From Chloroflexota bacterium (lineage in GTDB: Bacteria; Chloroflexota; Anaerolineae; 4572-78), in NCBI GenBank assembly GCA_024278725.1, contig JAJRSQ010000343.1, positions 1-8,535 on the forward strand: 8,535 nucleotides of DNA, given 5' to 3'. Positions 6,691 through 8,535 of the stretch are shown piece by piece. Each line of letters opens with the position of its first letter. Position 1 is the stretch's first letter. The notes under the pieces were generated by a model. That model was not told where the DNA came from and did no database searches. It was given only the letters and a program-made list of their open reading frames with translations. Position numbers and translations under genes: made by a program.

Positions 6691-6719
6691 TTGAAAAGCG
6701 CCGTGTATTTTGTTACGAA
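6691..6719 (+). promoter_or_regulatory. possible promoter of the zinc-ribbon gene
   Basis: TTGAAA (6691-6696, 5 of 6 positions), a 17 bp spacer and TACGAA (6714-6719, 3 of 6). TGT directly before the last box gives an extended -10 (TGn). The start would lie about 30 nt before the gene. The -10 is weak, so this is a tentative call. Confidence 0.35.
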
Positions 6720-6756
6720 AGGCTTTTATTTTCTCGGAAGATGGAGTATTCACGCT

Positions 6757-7059
6757 ATGCCAACTTATCAATATGCTTGCAAACACTGCGACCACCGTTT
6801 TGATGTTCGCCAACGATTCACGGATGACCCCCTGACCACCTGCCCCGAATGTGGCGGGGCGATACAACGGGTCATCAATCCGGTGGGTATCATCTTCAAA
6901 GGCTCCGGTTTTTATGTGACCGACAATAAAAACGGGAATAAAAGTTACACCAACGGAAACGGCAAGAAAGCCAAAAACGGCACGGGAAAATCCGGGGCAG
7001 AAAAGTCTGCGTCTGAAAAAACAACCACCGCTGAAAAGTCATCTTCAAAAACCGATTAA
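6757..7059 (+). CDS. FmdB-family zinc-ribbon protein
   Basis: 100-residue small protein of the FmdB/CxxC_CxxC_SSSS family, named after a putative regulator of formamidase in Methylophilus; the molecular role is not established. It opens with the family start MPTYQYACKHC. Zinc ligands are C8, C11, C29 and C32, followed by the conserved FKGSGFYVTD (47-56). From about 57 on it is a low-complexity tail rich in Lys, Ser, Thr, Gly and Asn, probably disordered and positively charged. An in-frame ATG 102 nt upstream would add 34 residues (opening MHVAGSWSK) that do not belong to the family. ATG at 6757 has GGAG about 10 nt before it. rplS follows 107 bp later on the same strand, with its own promoter candidate. 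Confidence 0.9.
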   Translation: MPTYQYACKHCDHRFDVRQRFTDDPLTTCPECGGAIQRVINPVGIIFKGSGFYVTDNKNGNKSYTNGNGKKAKNGTGKSGAEKSASEKTTTAEKSSSKTD

Positions 7060-7079
7060 GCGACGGCACTGTCCGGCAT

Positions 7080-7108
7080 TTGCGCACAACGCACCCGCAT
7101 GATAAAAT
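7080..7108 (+). promoter_or_regulatory. candidate rplS promoter
   Basis: TTGCGC (7080-7085, 3 of 6), a 17 bp spacer and TAAAAT (7103-7108, 5 of 6). The start would be near 7115, giving a leader of about 50 nt. It lies in the 107 bp gap after the zinc-ribbon gene, where I see no terminator, so read-through may also feed rplS. Confidence 0.5.
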
Positions 7109-7166
7109 CAATTTTTGTGATTTGTAGATGAAATTGATGAAACTTTTGTAATTAAGAGTGAGAATT

Positions 7167-7523
7167 ATGGCTAACGCAGTTGAACTTTTGAAATCAGTAG
7201 AAAATTTGAAAGAAGACCTGCCCAACATTTTGGTTGGTGATACCGTTAAAGTTCACGTCCGCATTGTTGAAGGGAAAAATGAGCGCGTGCAGGTTTTCCA
7301 GGGTGTTGTTATCGCAAAAGGTGGCAGTGGCGTCAACAGTACCATCACTGTCCGTCGAATTGCCGCCGGTGGCGTTGGTGTTGAACGCAAATTTATGCTT
7401 CACTCCCCGCGCATTGATAAAGTTGAAGTGTTGCGCCATGCCCATGTCCGCCGCTCGAAACTTTATTTCCTGCGCAGCCGCAGCGGTAAAGCGGCACGCC
7501 TGCGAGAAAAACGGGTTTATTAA
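7167..7523 (+). CDS. rplS: 50S ribosomal protein L19
   Basis: Structural protein of the large ribosomal subunit at the interface with the 30S subunit. The 118 residues match the family length (E. coli 115). Recognisable segments are GDTVKVHVRIVEG (24-36), RVQVFQGVVIAKGG (40-53), GVGVERKFMLHSP (69-81) and the basic C-terminal part KLYFLRSRSGKAARLRE. A GTG 9 nt upstream would add MRI; ATG giving MANAVELL fits the family better, with a weak GTGAG-like site before it. Its codons look less GC-biased (many T-ending codons) than the neighbours, as often seen in highly expressed ribosomal genes. rnhB follows after 20 bp, a pairing seen in many bacteria; trmD and rimM, which often precede rplS, are absent. 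Confidence 0.97.
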   Translation: MANAVELLKSVENLKEDLPNILVGDTVKVHVRIVEGKNERVQVFQGVVIAKGGSGVNSTITVRRIAAGGVGVERKFMLHSPRIDKVEVLRHAHVRRSKLYFLRSRSGKAARLREKRVY

Positions 7524-7543
7524 TTTCAACCCCGGTGGCGACA

Positions 7544-8209
7544 ATGAGCAATCATCTTTCACCCGCCCCGAAACCATCATTTAAAAAAGAATTAGCCCTG
7601 TTCGCACAGGGCTTTTCTTTTGTCGCCGGGCTGGACGAAGCCGGACGCGGCGCATGGGCGGGACCGGTGGTCGCCGCCGCGGTGATATTCCCTCTGGACG
7701 ACCCGACGCTCCCCCAAAAATTACACGCCATCCGAGATTCAAAAAAGATGACACCCCGCCAGCGTGATGCCGCCTTCGAGGTGATTCTGACGCACGCGCG
7801 CGCCGTTGGGGTGGGCGTTACCGCGCCACAGTGCATTGACCGCATCAACATCATTGCCGCCACCCGGCGAGCGATGCGTCGCGCGATTGACCGGTTGTCG
7901 CCCGCGCCGCATCATCTGCTGATTGATGCCGTGCCGTTACCCACCATTCGCGTGCCGCAAGCGGTGTTTTTCAAAGCCGAATCCATTTCTTTGAGCGTCG
8001 CGGCGGCTTCGATTATCGCAAAAGTTACCCGCGACCGGCTCATGGTGATGCTGGCGAATCGTTATCCCGATTACGGGTTTGAACGCCACAAAGGATACGG
8101 GACCAAACAGCACCGGCGAGCGCTGGCGTTGTTGGGTCCCAGTCGTATCCATCGTTTTTCATATGCCCCGATAAAAAAGTTACTCGAAAATACACAAAAA
8201 TCAGCTTGA
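7544..8209 (+). CDS. rnhB: ribonuclease HII
   Basis: Endonuclease that cuts the RNA strand of RNA:DNA hybrids and starts removal of single ribonucleotides from DNA. 221 residues from the chosen ATG. Motifs: GLDEAGRGAWAGPVVAAAV (29-47) with catalytic D31 and E32 and the GRG that reads the RNA-DNA junction, DSK (65-67), IDAV (127-130) with D128, ASIIAKVTRDRLM (155-167) with D164, and YPDYGFERHKGYGTKQH (174-190). A GTG 9 nt upstream is possible, but ATG has GGTGG 5 nt before it. The N-terminus carries about 25 residues before the catalytic core, a little longer than minimal versions. It probably shares a transcript with rplS, 20 bp upstream. Its stop overlaps that of the convergent translin-family gene. 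Confidence 0.96.
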   Translation: MSNHLSPAPKPSFKKELALFAQGFSFVAGLDEAGRGAWAGPVVAAAVIFPLDDPTLPQKLHAIRDSKKMTPRQRDAAFEVILTHARAVGVGVTAPQCIDRINIIAATRRAMRRAIDRLSPAPHHLLIDAVPLPTIRVPQAVFFKAESISLSVAAASIIAKVTRDRLMVMLANRYPDYGFERHKGYGTKQHRRALALLGPSRIHRFSYAPIKKLLENTQKSA

Positions 8210-8535
8210 TGTGGCAACCCGTTCTTCAAAGGTGGCTAACGCTTTTTTCATCGCTTCCTGCCGGATAGCCGTGGTCACATCGCCGCGCGTGCGTTCCAGA
8301 ATACTGCGCGCAATGTCGGTTTTGCGGCGCAAATCGCGGGTGATGGCAGACGGGAAATCCACCGTGATGAGCTGGGTGTAAATTTCATCCATCAGGTCGA
8401 GGGCGCGTTCACTGGCGGCAATCTCGCCGCGCCGCAGCGCATCAAGCGCGAAACGCCGCAATTCGCCCACGGCTTCCGCCAAGCCGTTCACGTAAGCGGC
8501 GTTTTCGATGCCCAAGTCACCGGGGGCAGGCAGGG
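8201..8535 (-). CDS. translin-family protein (COG2178-like), 5' part outside the window
   Basis: Only the C-terminal 111 codons are visible; the frame stays open to the window edge, with no start codon I trust (the TTG at 8515 lies inside conserved sequence). Segments resembling the archaeal/bacterial translin-like family are GLAEAVGELRRFALD, a helix with ALDLMDEIYTQL, then DFPSAITRDLRRKTDIARS and ERTRGDVTTAIRQ. Translin and its partner TRAX are helical RNA/DNA-binding proteins in eukaryotes, where TRAX supplies nuclease activity; the bacterial members are poorly studied and are sometimes mislabelled as haloacid dehalogenases. The family is usually about 200 residues, so roughly half is missing here. 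The stop TGA (8201-8203) lies inside the last codons of rnhB, a tail-to-tail overlap of 9 bp with no terminator hairpin visible. I recognise the family from memory; function is not inferred beyond likely nucleic-acid binding. Confidence 0.8.
   Translation of the reverse strand, partial: LPAPGDLGIENAAYVNGLAEAVGELRRFALDALRRGEIAASERALDLMDEIYTQLITVDFPSAITRDLRRKTDIARSILERTRGDVTTAIRQEAMKKALATFEERVATSS

Larger units (their letters stand above)
6474..6756. other. divergent intergenic region between def and the zinc-ribbon gene
   Basis: 283 bp of AT-rich sequence without a supportable gene. Its left third carries the candidate def promoter. Its right part carries a possible plus-strand promoter for the zinc-ribbon gene. 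A minus-strand frame over 6571-6867 runs into that gene on the opposite strand and is judged spurious. Confidence 0.6.

Noticed and set aside
6655..6756. 34-residue N-terminal extension of the zinc-ribbon protein
   Set aside because: FmdB-family proteins begin at MPTY, and the added residues resemble no family member and overlap the candidate promoter.
6571..6867. 98-residue minus-strand open frame in the def/zinc-ribbon intergenic region
   Set aside because: It begins inside the zinc-ribbon gene on the opposite strand, shows no family, and has no good ribosome binding site; the region is better explained as divergent promoters.

Overview
This is an ordinary bacterial chromosomal window of housekeeping genes; I see no mobile element, CRISPR array, rRNA or tRNA. 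The gene set fits a free-living, respiring bacterium of moderate GC. Several traits together make Chloroflexota (Anaerolineae-like) my best guess: a fused NuoCD, an E. coli FbaB-type class I aldolase, an FmdB-type zinc-ribbon protein, and a translin-family protein of the COG2178 type found in archaea and some bacteria. The phylum call is an inference from gene content and was not tested by any search.

Left part (1-5740, all genes on the minus strand): one transcription unit reading right to left. A near-consensus sigma-70 type promoter (TTGACA, 17 bp, TAGAAT) sits about 55 bp upstream of nuoA, with a perfect inverted repeat (GTGAC N6 GTCAC) at the predicted transcription start. The genes then run nuoA, nuoB, nuoCD (fused), nuoE, nuoF, fbaB. 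nuoA and nuoB overlap by 10 bp; the remaining gaps are 13-41 bp. The nuo genes encode the peripheral (NADH and hydrogenase-like) arm of respiratory complex I plus one small membrane subunit. All iron-sulfur ligands of NuoB, NuoE and NuoF are present. The series stops after nuoF: nuoG, H, I and J-N are not here. Fructose-bisphosphate aldolase follows 29 bp later with a strong ribosome binding site, and a hairpin lies after its stop codon.

Middle (5741-6756): a terminator-like hairpin with a nested inner stem lies between def and the nuo promoter. def (peptide deformylase, minus strand) has its own candidate promoter, in a 283 bp divergent intergenic region shared with the next gene.

Right part (6757-8535): plus-strand genes for a small FmdB-type zinc-ribbon protein, ribosomal protein L19 (rplS, with a good candidate promoter) and ribonuclease HII (rnhB). 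At the far right a translin-family gene on the minus strand runs off the window edge; its stop codon overlaps the end of rnhB tail to tail.

Together the window covers electron entry into respiration, a glycolytic/gluconeogenic enzyme, co-translational N-terminal processing, ribosome structure and RNA:DNA hybrid removal. The most interesting points are the attachment of aldolase to a truncated complex I operon, the operator-like dyad at the nuo start site, the nested hairpin before it, and the bacterial translin-family gene. I do not find a convincing new system.
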